Origin: Trissonchulus latispiculum
Lineage: Eukaryota; Nematoda; Enoplea; Enoplida; Ironidae
Direction: 5' to 3'
NCBI GenBank assembly: GCA_030248195.1
Contig: JASAND010030300.1
Location: 38,656 to 102,655 of the forward strand
DNA: 64,000 bases
Part shown: positions 56,701 through 64,000 of the stretch, piece after piece
Position numbering within the stretch: position 1 is the stretch's first letter
Layout of the letters: every line of letters begins with the position of its first letter
The notes under the pieces: model-generated
What the model saw: the letters and a program-made list of their open reading frames with translations, nothing else
Database searches by the model: none
Told to the model about the DNA's origin: nothing
Made by a program: the position numbers and the translations under genes

Positions 56701-56904
56701 GAATCGTTTGACATATGCTTGCGACGATTTTTGAGCTACTGGCGAAGGCGAAAAGCCAAACTTGCTTTGAAGACAGCCGTATCCATACCAAATTTAAAGG
56801 TGGAACCAGCATCTACAAAGACAATAACTCTTCAGCAACCGGCTAATGAAATTAACATGAAGACATCAAGCAGATCTGCTATGCAGGCACTGAATAAATT
56901 GTAG
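35728..56904 (+). CDS. DEG/ENaC cation channel subunit with giant ectodomain insertion
   Basis: Thirteen exons join with matching phases and GT-AG borders: 35728-35765, 36368-36559, 37028-37195, 37792-37965, 40402-40508, 41464-41546, 41920-42015, 44051-44207, 53285-53335, 53530-54914, 55513-55841, 56398-56489, 56645-56904; 1,043 residues. Landmarks in order: EFCATTSMEG (54-63, the gating HG motif with His replaced by Glu), TM1 about 78-98, FPTVAICN (121-128), CNWSQFDC and CAEFN (192-216), the GxxxxIxL strand, YSRSRC and KCNC (306-326), CSLYDYCHC, CPVDCEMTSY (373-382), NFILLKIYF (929-937), YTAWSLLSDLGG (951-962), TM2 ending FE977, and a basic cytoplasmic tail. Such subunits form trimeric sodium or mixed cation channels for mechano-, acid or peptide sensing. 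From Cys377 to Asn929 there are about 550 residues instead of the usual 40-60. The GxS selectivity filter reads SCT (969-971). The normal family size is 450-750 residues. No stops or frameshifts were found. Confidence 0.88.
36000..36130 (-). repeat. tRNA-derived SINE in DEG/ENaC intron 1
   Basis: The minus strand shows GGTGTAGTGGTAAGCATG (A box), a perfect 5-bp anticodon stem TCTGA/TCAGA around loop CTGAAGA (GAA, phenylalanine-like), and GTGGTTTGATCTCC (B box). The acceptor ends do not pair. The tail GGGATTGAAAGTAAAG resembles the other SINE tails. Confidence 0.65.
37239..37618. mobile_element. Degraded CAAGAGTACAT-family MITE in intron 3
   Basis: AGAGAGTACCACTAAGCATTCTC with CATGCTCTGTGCGCTAACGGC opens it, and TTTGTACTCTTG closes it. 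Internal blocks match other copies: GCTCGACACGAAACGGGTAC as in the 43605 element, and GGAAGTGCTGAGTATCTCACTC as at 43556-43580. The arms no longer pair well and no target duplication is visible. Confidence 0.6.
38036..40042. mobile_element. 2-kb MITE in intron 4, itself carrying a nested MITE
   Basis: The left end CTATAGTAAGACCAAAAAATG and right end CATTCTTTGGTCGTACTATAG are inverted repeats continuing for over 80 bp. TA dinucleotides flank them, consistent with a Tc1/mariner-type TA duplication. The tips are shared with 2555-3898. The left part holds repeated blocks around GAAAGCTCTTAGCGAGCTGAAC in both orientations. The element is interrupted at 39012-39955 by another MITE. Confidence 0.8.
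39012..39955. mobile_element. 944-bp MITE nested inside the 38036-40042 element
   Basis: Inverted repeats of about 240 bp start GTAGACAGATAGCGAAGTTA and end TAACTTCGCTATCTGTCTAC. They are rich in TAGACACTTC.GAAGTGTCTA units that form local hairpins. Arm identity is high, and the host element resumes on both sides. The AT-rich centre carries no supported gene. Confidence 0.85.
40600..40690 (+). repeat. SINE fragment with conserved tail in intron 5
   Basis: A B-box-like GGTGATTGGATCCCCGCCC is followed by TGGACACTTTACTTCACATC and TTTCAATCCTGATTTCAA. It aligns with the reverse complement of 48420-48485. Confidence 0.6.
40691..41463. other. Rest of DEG/ENaC intron 5
   Basis: Between the SINE fragment and exon 6 there is a G-run and C-run pair at about 40924-40969 around CACCCCACCGGACCTGG, probably a decayed G-tract repeat of the kind at 59100-59475. 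The 121- and 84-codon open frames across it are low-complexity readings. Confidence 0.45.
41590..41700 (+). repeat. Degenerate tRNA-like SINE in intron 6
   Basis: GTTGGTGTAGTAATCAGCAC, ACTGCAGATCAGTAGGG and GTGGTTGGATCTTTACTC align with the heads at 36052-36128 and 33525-33597. AATTTAAATCCTGACTGATGC resembles the tail. Confidence 0.5.
42130..43597. mobile_element. CAAGAGTTTAT MITE in intron 7, carrying a nested MITE
   Basis: The left end CAAGAGTTTAT matches the right end ATAAACTCTTG. Subterminal inverted blocks include ATCATTATGTTGCGTAGAAC (left) and GTTCTACGCAACATAATGAT (right). The flanks CGTATAC (42123-42129) and CATATAC (43598-43604) look like a 7-bp target duplication with one mismatch. 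Its middle is occupied by the TTAA-flanked element 42234-43214. Confidence 0.7.
42234..43214. mobile_element. TTAA-flanked MITE nested in the intron 7 element
   Basis: The ends GGTGGTGATTCCTTTTGG and CCAAAAGGAATCACCACC are perfect inverted repeats. TTAA lies directly outside both (42230-42233, 43215-43218), as in piggyBac or Kolobok-type insertions. It is non-coding. Related ends occur at 45067, 46170, 59597, 60367 and 61951. Confidence 0.8.
43605..44000. mobile_element. CAAGAGTACA MITE adjacent to intron 7 MITE
   Basis: It starts CAAGAGTACAGAATACAT and ends TAATATGTACTCTTG. It is flanked by CATATAC (43598-43604) and CATAAAC (44001-44007). The left flank is also the right flank of the 42130-43597 element, so the two elements sit back to back around one 7-bp site. 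It ends 50 bp before exon 8. Confidence 0.85.
44400..44910. repeat. G-tract repeat at the start of intron 8
   Basis: Runs of 9 or more G occur at 44411 and 44528, with repeats of GGGGGTC.A.GAGCTTCG. At 44800-44880 is AAAAGGGTAGACC..AACGCAAAAAGGGTAGAT, which is the reverse complement of the AGGGTCTGCCCTTTTTCC-type phrases at 59345-59430. A dispersed repeat family is likely, with borders uncertain. Confidence 0.5.
45067..46170. mobile_element. TTAA-ended MITE in intron 8
   Basis: TTAAGGTACTGGTATCGCTTTGTG opens it. Inverted GATACCAGCACCTTAA lies at 46058-46072, followed by a second inverted end CGGAACCACAATCTTAA closing at 46170. This suggests one TTAA element joined to or nested in another. 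The internal blocks (CCGGATTGTCTGGATTATTGAG, GAAATCGATGTTCAAAAATTTTTGG) recur at 60367-61951 and inverted at 59597-60293. Confidence 0.7.
47449..47481. repeat. Strong short hairpin
   Basis: CCAATAAAAAGGG and CCCCTTTTTATTGG are complementary around a loop of about 6 bases (ATTTCA). It contains AATAAA and lies within intron 8. Confidence 0.7.
48425..48580 (-). repeat. Best preserved tRNA-derived SINE copy
   Basis: Read on the minus strand: a head with GTGTGGCTCAGTGGTACAGCG (A box) and TGTGGTTCGATGCCC (B box), then GCCCTGGACACTTTTCTTC, ACATCTTTCAATCCTGATTTC and AAACTTTCC. This head-plus-tail order defines the family. The tail recurs at 40630, 27490 and 34075. Confidence 0.7.
48857..49265. repeat. 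GAAACT hexamer repeat region
   Basis: Dozens of GAAACT/CTGAAA units carry the linkers GGTTGTACAGGTTTCAG and GTGAGGAGACCTGAAAC. It is the reverse-orientation relative of 633-790. Confidence 0.8.
49989..52265. other. Unassigned interior of the 5.9-kb composite
   Basis: It begins with a small perfect palindrome, ATCTCGCCTAAAGGCGAGAT (49994-50013). Minus-strand frames at 50704-50970 and 50894-51100 look mildly protein-like (Cys and Asn-x-Thr sites) but sit in different frames and match no family known to me. An A-rich tract lies at 51614-51629. No transposase was recognised. Confidence 0.4.
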
Positions 56905-57786
56905 TTTAAGGAAAAAACTACTATTAGCATGTAGTTGAAACTATGATAATTTTCGTCGAAGGAATTTCACTATAGCGTTGCAAATGCTATAGTGAAACTA
57001 TACGCTTTTAGTCCGATTTTTCTATCATCTCTGATTTTGCTCATTTTCAGGTATTTCGTAGTCCCCATGGGTCCTCAAGACAAGAGCGTTTTGCTTCTAT
57101 CGCTCTGTAGAGCCCTTTAAAAGTAACATTGACATGTATTAAAATTTAGGAAAATGAAAACTTTAGGTTTAAACGTTTGTGGCAGAAAACTTTTTCGCCG
57201 TATAAAAGATACAGCGCTACAAGTTTGCACATATTTAGGACAAGCTACAGAATGCAAATAGCACTTTTGGTAAAATTTTGTTGATCGGAGGAATTTTTGC
57301 TATTTTTCAAAGTCAAGCTTTTGGAAAATTGGTGCTTTTTGTACCATGAACAACGAGACAAACAAATTGTTTTAGTGTCTCCTTCCCACACGAATGGCAA
57401 AAGCTACAGAAATCGCTTACAGATAGGTGCACTCTACACATACACAGAAGTCAAATGACAGTAGTTGCAAATTTCTACCACTTGTAGCTCTCTCAATGAA
57501 ACTTGTAGTAGTAGATTTTTGGGAGTACGCGCACAGCTAGCTACGCCAGCGAAGTATTGTGCTGTTGATGATGATTTCTTGATGACACAATGATTTCTTT
57601 AATCTAATTAGGTTTCAGAAAGTTATGCCTAATACTCCACAAGATTTTTCCATTAATACTAATAATATTAATATGATATAATATATATTAATATTAATAT
57701 TAATACTTCATAAGATTTCGTTATCATTACCTAATATTTAATAATATTTAACTATTATTACGCAATATTACGCAATAGTTTTTAAA

Positions 57787-58262
57787 ATTAAAGTCTTACG
57801 GTTGTTGAGTAATTTTACCTCAAACTTGAGATTTCATTTGTTAAACATAGGAATTTTTAAAAGTTGTCATTTTTTCACGTGCGCCAAAAAACTCTCCCGA
57901 CAAACGTTGATGAATCCGGACAAATTATACATTAAAATAACGCTAAAATGTTAAACTGGAACCCGGGAATTAAAATTTTAATGTAGGCCTTTAATAATTT
58001 TTTAATTAATTTTTGAATGGTTAAAATTTGATTTGATACTCAAGTCGTGTTAAGTTTTCATGCTTCAGAAATTAATTAAAAACTTTTAAAGGCCTAAATC
58101 AAAATTCTAATTCCAAGGTACCGCAGGTTAACAGTATAATTTGTCCAGATTCACCATTCACCATTCGGAAGAGTTTTTGGCATACGCGAAAAAATGACAA
58201 CTTTTCAAATTTCCTATGTCTAACACATGAAATCTCGAAATTACTCGACAACCTTAAGACTT
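57787..58262. mobile_element. 476-bp MITE with AAGTCTTACGGTTGTTGAG ends
   Basis: The left end AGTCTTACGGTTGTTGAGTAAT is mirrored by ATTACTCGACAACCTTAAGACT. The inner blocks GTTGTCATTTTTTCACGTG.GCC and GGCATACGCGAAAAAATGACAAC also mirror. The left-end phrase recurs at 46494-46530. It is non-coding. Confidence 0.78.
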
Positions 58263-58384
58263 ACTACTGTAGCTTTAAAAAACTCGTTAAAATATACCAT
58301 ATGGACAACAAAATATGTGAAAATCAACGAGATCGGAGAAAGTAAAAAATGACCCAAAAATGGGCCCCCCTCCCTTAATTAGGT

Positions 58385-58770
58385 CAAGCCAGACTTTAGT
58401 CATTTTCAGGCAAGCGTTCTGAGGGAAGCAGAGTTTCATTGAATCGACTCCAGTTATCCATATAATCGTATGGGTAGACTCCTTTACGAATTAGGAGTTC
58501 TAGTTGATCTGCCTTAAATTCGTCAGCCATACAGTGCAAAGAGTCTGGGCAGATTTGAAACAAGGGAGTCAAGGGAACTGGTTAGGAATTAGAAGGTACC
58601 GATGAATTTTATTTTCCAGGCTGGGCTTTCGTCGTCGTCATCAGCTTCATCAGCGATGAGATTGCTATTATGCGTTGATGATTTTCGCTTTATCAAAGTG
58701 AAGCTAAGATAGTCTTCCATCCCCTTTGGGGTACATTTCATTGACAAATCCCATTTCATCAGAAAGGTGC
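58385..58770 (-). pseudogene. Broken Polinton/Maverick-type DNA polymerase B fragment
   Basis: Minus-strand pieces in the expected order of the protein-primed family B polymerase (DNA_pol_B_2 type) of Polinton/Maverick elements: MEDYLSFTLIK, an acidic stretch, WKIKFIGTF, an in-frame TAA, FLTSSLDSLVSNLP, a frameshift, then LELLIRKGVYPYDYMDNW and SRFNETLLPSERLPEND, another disruption, and KVW. The GVYPYDYMD block is the characteristic signature. The exonuclease and catalytic palm motifs are missing. Only a few hundred bases survive, with no accompanying capsid, integrase or ATPase genes in the window. Confidence 0.7.
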
Positions 58771-59099
58771 AACCACAACAATGTGCAAATCCCCCAGAAG
58801 CCGGCGGAGCCCCCCAGAAGTTGAAGAAATTTTTGAAAAACGTGAAAAATTCGGCTTTAATTAGTTGATATATTGCTAAATATATAGTTTGATGAAAATC
58901 ATGGAAATAGTTGGAAATTACACCAGTAACATCAAGCCAAGCAGATCTGTCTATCCAATTGGAATTCCATAACTGTTGCAGCGGTTTAATGAAAAACGCT
59001 TGCCCTGCAGTCACTAAAGCAAAGTCAGTCAGAAACAGGAGAGAGCCAATGGTGTTTCCATGCTCGCCAATCCAACAAACTATGTACTGTAAGGTTACT

Positions 59100-59475
59100 T
59101 TTAACCATACATTAGCACGGGGTCGGATTCTGGGGGGGGTCTACCCCGACCTCGGCGAGGGGTCTACCCCTGAAAAATTCCAAAATTTTAAGGGGTCTGC
59201 CTCGAAATTAGTAAAAATTGAGAATTTTTAACGTTTTTGACCACAAATTATTAAAAAATGGCTTTTTAGCCATTTTCAAGAAATTTTTTGAAAAAATCGC
59301 TAAAATTTGCTAAAAAATTCGCAATTCTTAGTAAAGATCGCTAAGGGGTCTACCCTTTTTTCCTTTCAGGACGCGAGGGTCTGCCCTTTTTCCTTTTTGC
59401 TGAGTGGGTCTACCCGTTTTTTGTCGGTTTGGGGGGGTCTGCACCCCCCATTTCCCCCCACGTTATCCTGTGCTT
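59100..59475. repeat. G/C-tract repeat (GGGGTCTACCCC)
   Basis: Iterations of GGGGTCTACCC and GGGTCTGCCCTTTTT lie between GGATTCTGGGGGGGGTCTAC on the left and CTGCACCCCCCATTTCCCC on the right. It is related in inverse orientation to 44400-44910. Confidence 0.55.
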
Positions 59476-59596
59476 TTAACTGCAATCTTTGCTGGTGCTT
59501 GATTTTAGCTAGTGCAGCGTGATAATACCAGTAACAGCAAGTGGTGATAAAATTACAACAAATTAATATATTAAGTAAAGTAGTAATAGTCTCATC

Positions 59597-60293
59597 TTAA
59601 GGTAGTGGTGTTCTTTTGTGCAGTGCTTTTGTGGTGATTTTTTAAAACGCTATAATTTTTCGCAATTTTGGGAGCTGGAAGGAGCTTTATGCATCGTTTT
59701 AAAGCCTATATCAGGACATTCACATGAGTTTACGAAACCAGCAAAATTAGGAAAACGTTTTTGACATAACGTTTAAATATAGACCGAAAATTTTTCAAAA
59801 TCGAGATCACAAATCTGTTCGGCCAAAAAAGAAATTTTTGTGCTATGATATGGGGGACATATGGACCGACCGACGTTTCTTTGATTTATCTCAGCAAGTC
59901 TTAACGGTCGAGAAAATCAGCCAAATGCACGGTAACACGAAATTTCTCAACTTCGCATTGAGGTTTCTTGCCACTGGAAACGTTTCAGCCCAAACCAAGA
60001 AAAACGTAACTCCGCAGTAGTGCAAATTTCTACTCTGCCAAAAATCTCCGGAATCTGCAAAAATGTTCATTTTTATACCCTCTTTCCAGCTATAACAACC
60101 AATCCGGTGTCCCGACTTCCCACTGAAAGTATAATGGCAAACCATAAATTGGTCATCTTTTCGGTTAAAAATATGAGACTGGTCCCAGAATGTTAAAGAG
60201 CACGAAAATAGGTTATTTTGAAAGGCTAGGCTATTTACGTAAAGGATTAAAGTCGCATGAGTCAAAAATACCCGAAAGGAAACCAGCACCATA
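59597..60293. mobile_element. TTAA-type repeat copy, inverted relative to its neighbours
   Basis: TTAAGGTAGTGGTGTTCTTTTGTGCAG begins it and GGAAACCAGCACCATAAAC ends it. Interior phrases such as TTTTGTGGTGATTTTTTAAAACGC are the reverse complement of 46012-46045. Confidence 0.65.
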
Positions 60294-60366
60294 AACAAAG
60301 TATAATTTCATGAACGAAATATTTGATGATTTAATTGTTCACAACAAAATCGGCTTCTGAACAACT

Positions 60367-61951
60367 TTAAGGTGCTGGTATCGCTTTGTGTAAATGTGAC
60401 CTTAGGGACTCAAATTTGTTATCAAAGTGGATGCGCAACTTCCCAAATATCTTATTTTAATGCTCTTTAACATTTTGGGACAAGTTCCGCATTTTTAGAT
60501 AAGATAAGAAATTTCCCGTTTTTGGCATAATAATCTCAGTAGATAGTCGATACATCAGATTGGTTGTCATGGATGGAAAGAGCGTACAAAAACGAACATT
60601 TTAACAACAACAAACGGCTTTTACAACTTTCTGCTTTATTTGAGCTACCTCTAGTGGTTAAGTCAGTATAGCCGAAAATGATTTTTTGGGTCGAAAATGG
60701 CCATTTTCGAGGAAATCAGTTTTTTTTTAAATTACTGCCAAATCGTTCGGACTATTTTCGTTTGTTTATACTCATTCGATACGCTGTCTAATTGCCCATT
60801 TTATCAATGCTTATTCGCTTTATTTCGTTGCTCTAAGGTAGAGAATTCGCCTAAAAACCGTTTTAGCAAAACTGCTTCTTATTTTGTTTTGAACATCGAT
60901 TTCTCAAAAACTACCCAGTGGATTCGCGTGATTCTTGGCAGAATGAAATTTCGTACTATTATTGCGGAGAGGCATTTTTTCGGTTTGAGCTAAGACGTCT
61001 TTGGTTGCGAAGAAACTGAATACAAAGTTGCGAAATTTCGTGTCGTCGCACATTTGCCGGATTTTCTGGAGTATTGAGATTTGTTGAGCCAAATCCAAAA
61101 AATGTCCTTCGGCCCACAGGTCCTTCATGTCTGGTACAAGAAGAAATTTTGGCCGATTCTACAGTTTTGAGAAATCGATGTTCAAAAATTTTTGGTTTAT
61201 ATTCCGTCTGTCATATGTTAGCATGTAAGAAAAGTTTTGCCATTTTTGCTGCTGCGCCTCAGCGCAGCAGGTCTCATTTGTTTGCTCTGCCATCCAGCTT
61301 CCAGGCATTTACGTGCAAAACATGAGAAATTACATGAATGCATGTAAAACAATTTTTAAGATGGCAGAGCATGATTTGCACATAAGATTCTATTTTGAAA
61401 TTCTTCATTAACGATGACTCATAAACTAAGCAGGAATCAGAAATGGAACAAATTCAATCAGAATATTCCGGTTTCTTTTGAATTGACAGGGAAATTTCTC
61501 TAACTGCTTTTTGCAGAGAGTTTCTTATCGTTTGCAGATCATGAGATCATGTTAAAGGAATAGCTTTAGATTTATACTTCCGTTGCACTTATTACTTACT
61601 TTATTGCAAAGTCTGCAATTCTCTTTCACTGCAACGAATACACAGGAACCGGTAAATTAAAAGAAGACGGTATCCAATAATTTTCCTTATTGCAGCAACC
61701 TCACCTTCAAGATTAGCAACCGCTGCGCAGCAGGCCTACAGTTTATAAAATTGTAACTCAGTAAGCATTTAACCTTTTGCATGCAATATTGCTTGTTTGT
61801 TAATTTCGCTGGTTTCGTAAGCTCATGAGCATGTACAGAATATAAGCTATATTTGATGTATAAAGCTTTTTCCAACTCCCAAAATTGCGAAAGTTACAAC
61901 GTTTTAAAATATCACAACAAAAGCACTGCACAAAAGCATACCAGCACCCTT
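60367..61951. mobile_element. TTAA-type repeat copy with internal insertion
   Basis: TTAAGGTGCTGGTATCGCTTTGTG opens it and GCATACCAGCACCCTTA closes it. Blocks through 60400-61240 and 61797-61940 align with 45070-46072. The alignment is broken at 61250-61796 by the insertion listed next. Confidence 0.7.
61247..61796. mobile_element. Insertion bounded by GCTGCGC palindromes
   Basis: Comparison with 45900-45930 (TTTTTTGCTAATTTTGCTAGTTTCG) shows about 550 extra bases here. They start with the near-palindrome GCTGCTGCGCCTCAGCGCAGC and end after CCGCTGCGCAGCAGGCC. The termini resemble those of 18320-18855. No gene was seen inside. Confidence 0.6.
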
Positions 61952-62539
61952 AGCTTATTTGTTTAGCGCCCTTCAACTTTTATTGACTTGTTATTTATTG
62001 TTCTGCACCTTTTTTCACGTGCGAAAAGCAATATCTTGCGCAAAACGTTTAGCTTTTTGCAAACGAACACTTTCATCAATTTGTAAGCTTGCAATGTAGC
62101 CAACTATTTTAATATATTATGGGTGCTCTCCTGCTTATAAACACTGCTTAAACGCATGCAAACCACCGAAATGTTTCCTCAGGTAACGTAACTTCCTTGT
62201 TAATGTTTGTATCTGATAGCAGCTTAAAACATTTAAATTAAAAGCGAAAGTTTGAAGCGAAAGCTAAATTTAAAAGCGAAACGTAATTGCGCTAGCTTTA
62301 TGCATGTAGCTGCTACTTAGTGTCGTTAGTCGTTCGCTCATCAAAACCGGGATGATTCGAAAATAAAACACTGAGTCTCACCCAAGTGGAGGAACGGATC
62401 CATGAAAGCTAAACTTTTTAATTCATTTTGAAAATTTTTTGCTGGCGTTCTATGCATAACGCATAATATGGTATACAGTATAAAGTAAAGAAGAGTGTTA
62501 ATAATTACAAGCTTTCTTTTTATATGAAATATGTCTGGC

Positions 62540-63640
62540 TTAGCAATCAGGAATGCATCGTAGGGGGAGCGAAGTTGGTGGGCATAGTTTCCCGGGGGGG
62601 GGGGGGCGGGGGGGCAGTAGCGGCGCCAGGATTTTTTTAAGGGGGGGGCCGACCCAAAACTCCGACGACCTTTTTTTGGGAAATCCGAGATTTTTGCCAA
62701 ATTTTAGCAAATTTTACCTTCATTTCCCAAAAAATTCTCAAAATTTAGCAAAAATTTTTCAATTTTAGCCAAAATTTTTCGATTTTTGGCAACAATTTGC
62801 CGATTTATAAAAAAAAATTTCTTAAAAACACTCAAATTATGCATATAAACAGCTGAAAAATTTTTCAAGGGGGGGCCCATAGTTTCCCCAGGGAAGGGGG
62901 TTGGGTTGGGGGGGTATCCATAGGTGTATATACCATCTGTTTGGGTTGGGGGGGGGGGGAGTAGAAGGTCCAAATTTGGCTCGGGGGACCCCACCAAAAT
63001 CTGAAATTTGGTGGAGGGGGACCCCCCCTAAACTGTACCCAAGTTTTTTTGGCTAAAAATGCTCCTTTTTCGATGTACAGTACATAAAACATACTCAAAA
63101 GCTTCTGTCGATAGTGTTCGTATGCGAAAATAGGGCTTGAACATTGACAAATTTGTGCTAAAATATGCCTAAATTAGCCCAGATTGTGGTTTATAATTGC
63201 GTATATTACCTTTTAATTGCTATAAATAACCATCTTTAGCCCTTTATATGTGATTTATAGCCATTTTTTCGAATTTTTTTCAAAAATTTTCAGAAATTGC
63301 AAAAAGTTTTTTCAAAAATTTTGCATTTTTTACCTGGTTTGGACCCAATTTTAGGGGGAAGGGGGGGTTTGAGCTCGGCTTGGGGGGGAGTAGTTGAGGT
63401 CGGGTAGGGGGGGAGGGGCCCCGGGGGTCTGGCCTCTCCGTGGGGGTGGGGTCTCACAGGGGGCAAACTGTAGCCTGGTTCACCTATGGGGGTATCCCCA
63501 TAGGTGTAACGGGGATTTGGGTTGGGGGGGACCCTCCCCCCAAAATTTGGGGGCGGGCCCCCTTTTTAGACCTCCCCCAACCCCCCCCCAAGACCCCCCA
63601 AACCTCCCCCAAAAACGTTTTCCAATTTTTCTGCCAAAAA
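62540..63640. repeat. Homopolymer-rich repeat block at the right edge
   Basis: Many runs of 7-12 G or C occur, with phrases such as CAGTAGCGGCGCCAGGATTTTTTTAAGGGGGG (62616-62647), which resembles the GGCG-containing, G-ending termini of some cut-and-paste elements. Also seen are TTTTAGCAAA/TTTTTGGCAA iterations (62700-62790) and the perfect palindrome CACCTATGGGGGTATCCCCATAGGTG (63480-63505). The proline- and glycine-rich open frames here are readings of the homopolymers. Confidence 0.55.
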
Positions 63641-64000
63641 TCGCATTTTCAGCCATTGTTAATGCGAAAAAATATCCAACCATTAACTAATTTTAACATT
63701 AGACAGGGGTTTTGAACTCGAAAACTTGGTTGCCAACATGTTTCTACTTACTTACTTGTATACAAGAAATAAAAATGCTCCTAAAGAGCAAAGAAAGGAA
63801 TATGAGTCAACATGGAACATGTAAAATGCTAAATATTGTCGGTTGTAAATTAAGAATAAGACAAGCATGTAAAATGCTAATATGAGTCTGGTGAGGTTGG
63901 AAAGTGCAGAAGACAAGTTTGTACACGCACCAATATGAGTGCATGCCAAATAGACTCATATTGGCATTATTAGTATTCTGAAGGCTGCGAATTTCGGTTA

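Noticed and set aside
58589..59014. 141-codon minus-strand frame as an intact gene
   Set aside because: Only its C-terminal third matches the Polinton polymerase. The match continues past the stop in other frames, so it is a pseudogene fragment and the N-terminal part is unrelated.

Overview
This is animal nuclear DNA, AT-rich and full of repeats, with small intron-split genes. The gene content points to a nematode: a rhodopsin-like receptor resembling nematode chemosensory (Srsx-like) receptors, a probable EFF-1/AFF-1-type cell-cell fusogen, and a DEG/ENaC cation channel. The species cannot be named from the sequence. Most of the window is transposable-element debris, chiefly palindromic MITEs, tRNA-derived SINEs and remnants of Merlin and Polinton/Maverick elements.

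Region by region. 1-16.4 kb is repeat-dominated: part of a MITE at the left edge, microsatellites, three very large palindromic MITEs (2555-3898, 9301-10523, 11461-12091), a 68-bp tandem repeat, a Merlin transposase remnant and an 18-bp minisatellite. The only plausible host coding sequence there is a minus-strand Ser/Asn-rich exon at 4286-4540, with a possible first exon at 5464-5506. 16.5-17.5 kb holds an intact, single-exon, seven-transmembrane receptor on the minus strand. 18-29.7 kb is gene-poor and contains more MITEs.

29.8-35.3 kb (+) is a four-exon gene for a 610-residue single-pass membrane protein, best explained as an EFF-1/AFF-1-family somatic fusogen. Its intron 1 carries a 1.18-kb DNA transposon with a 6-bp target-site duplication. 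Only 397 bp separates its stop from the next start. From there 35.7-56.9 kb (+) is a 13-exon DEG/ENaC gene that I assembled exon by exon with consistent splice phases (1,043 residues). It has all the family landmarks, but also an insertion of about 500 residues in the extracellular domain and substitutions at two normally conserved gating/pore motifs. Its introns are packed with nested MITEs and SINEs, including a 9-kb intron 8.

57-64 kb has no intact gene. It holds a MITE, a broken Polinton-type DNA polymerase B fragment, TTAA-flanked repeats, and G/C-homopolymer-rich repeats running to the right edge.

The two best candidates for something new are the DEG/ENaC channel with its giant ectodomain insertion, and the family of palindromic MITEs (tips CAAGAGTACAT) with exact 7-bp target-site duplications. 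Gene models are by-eye splice models without transcript support, and family names rest on motif recognition only.
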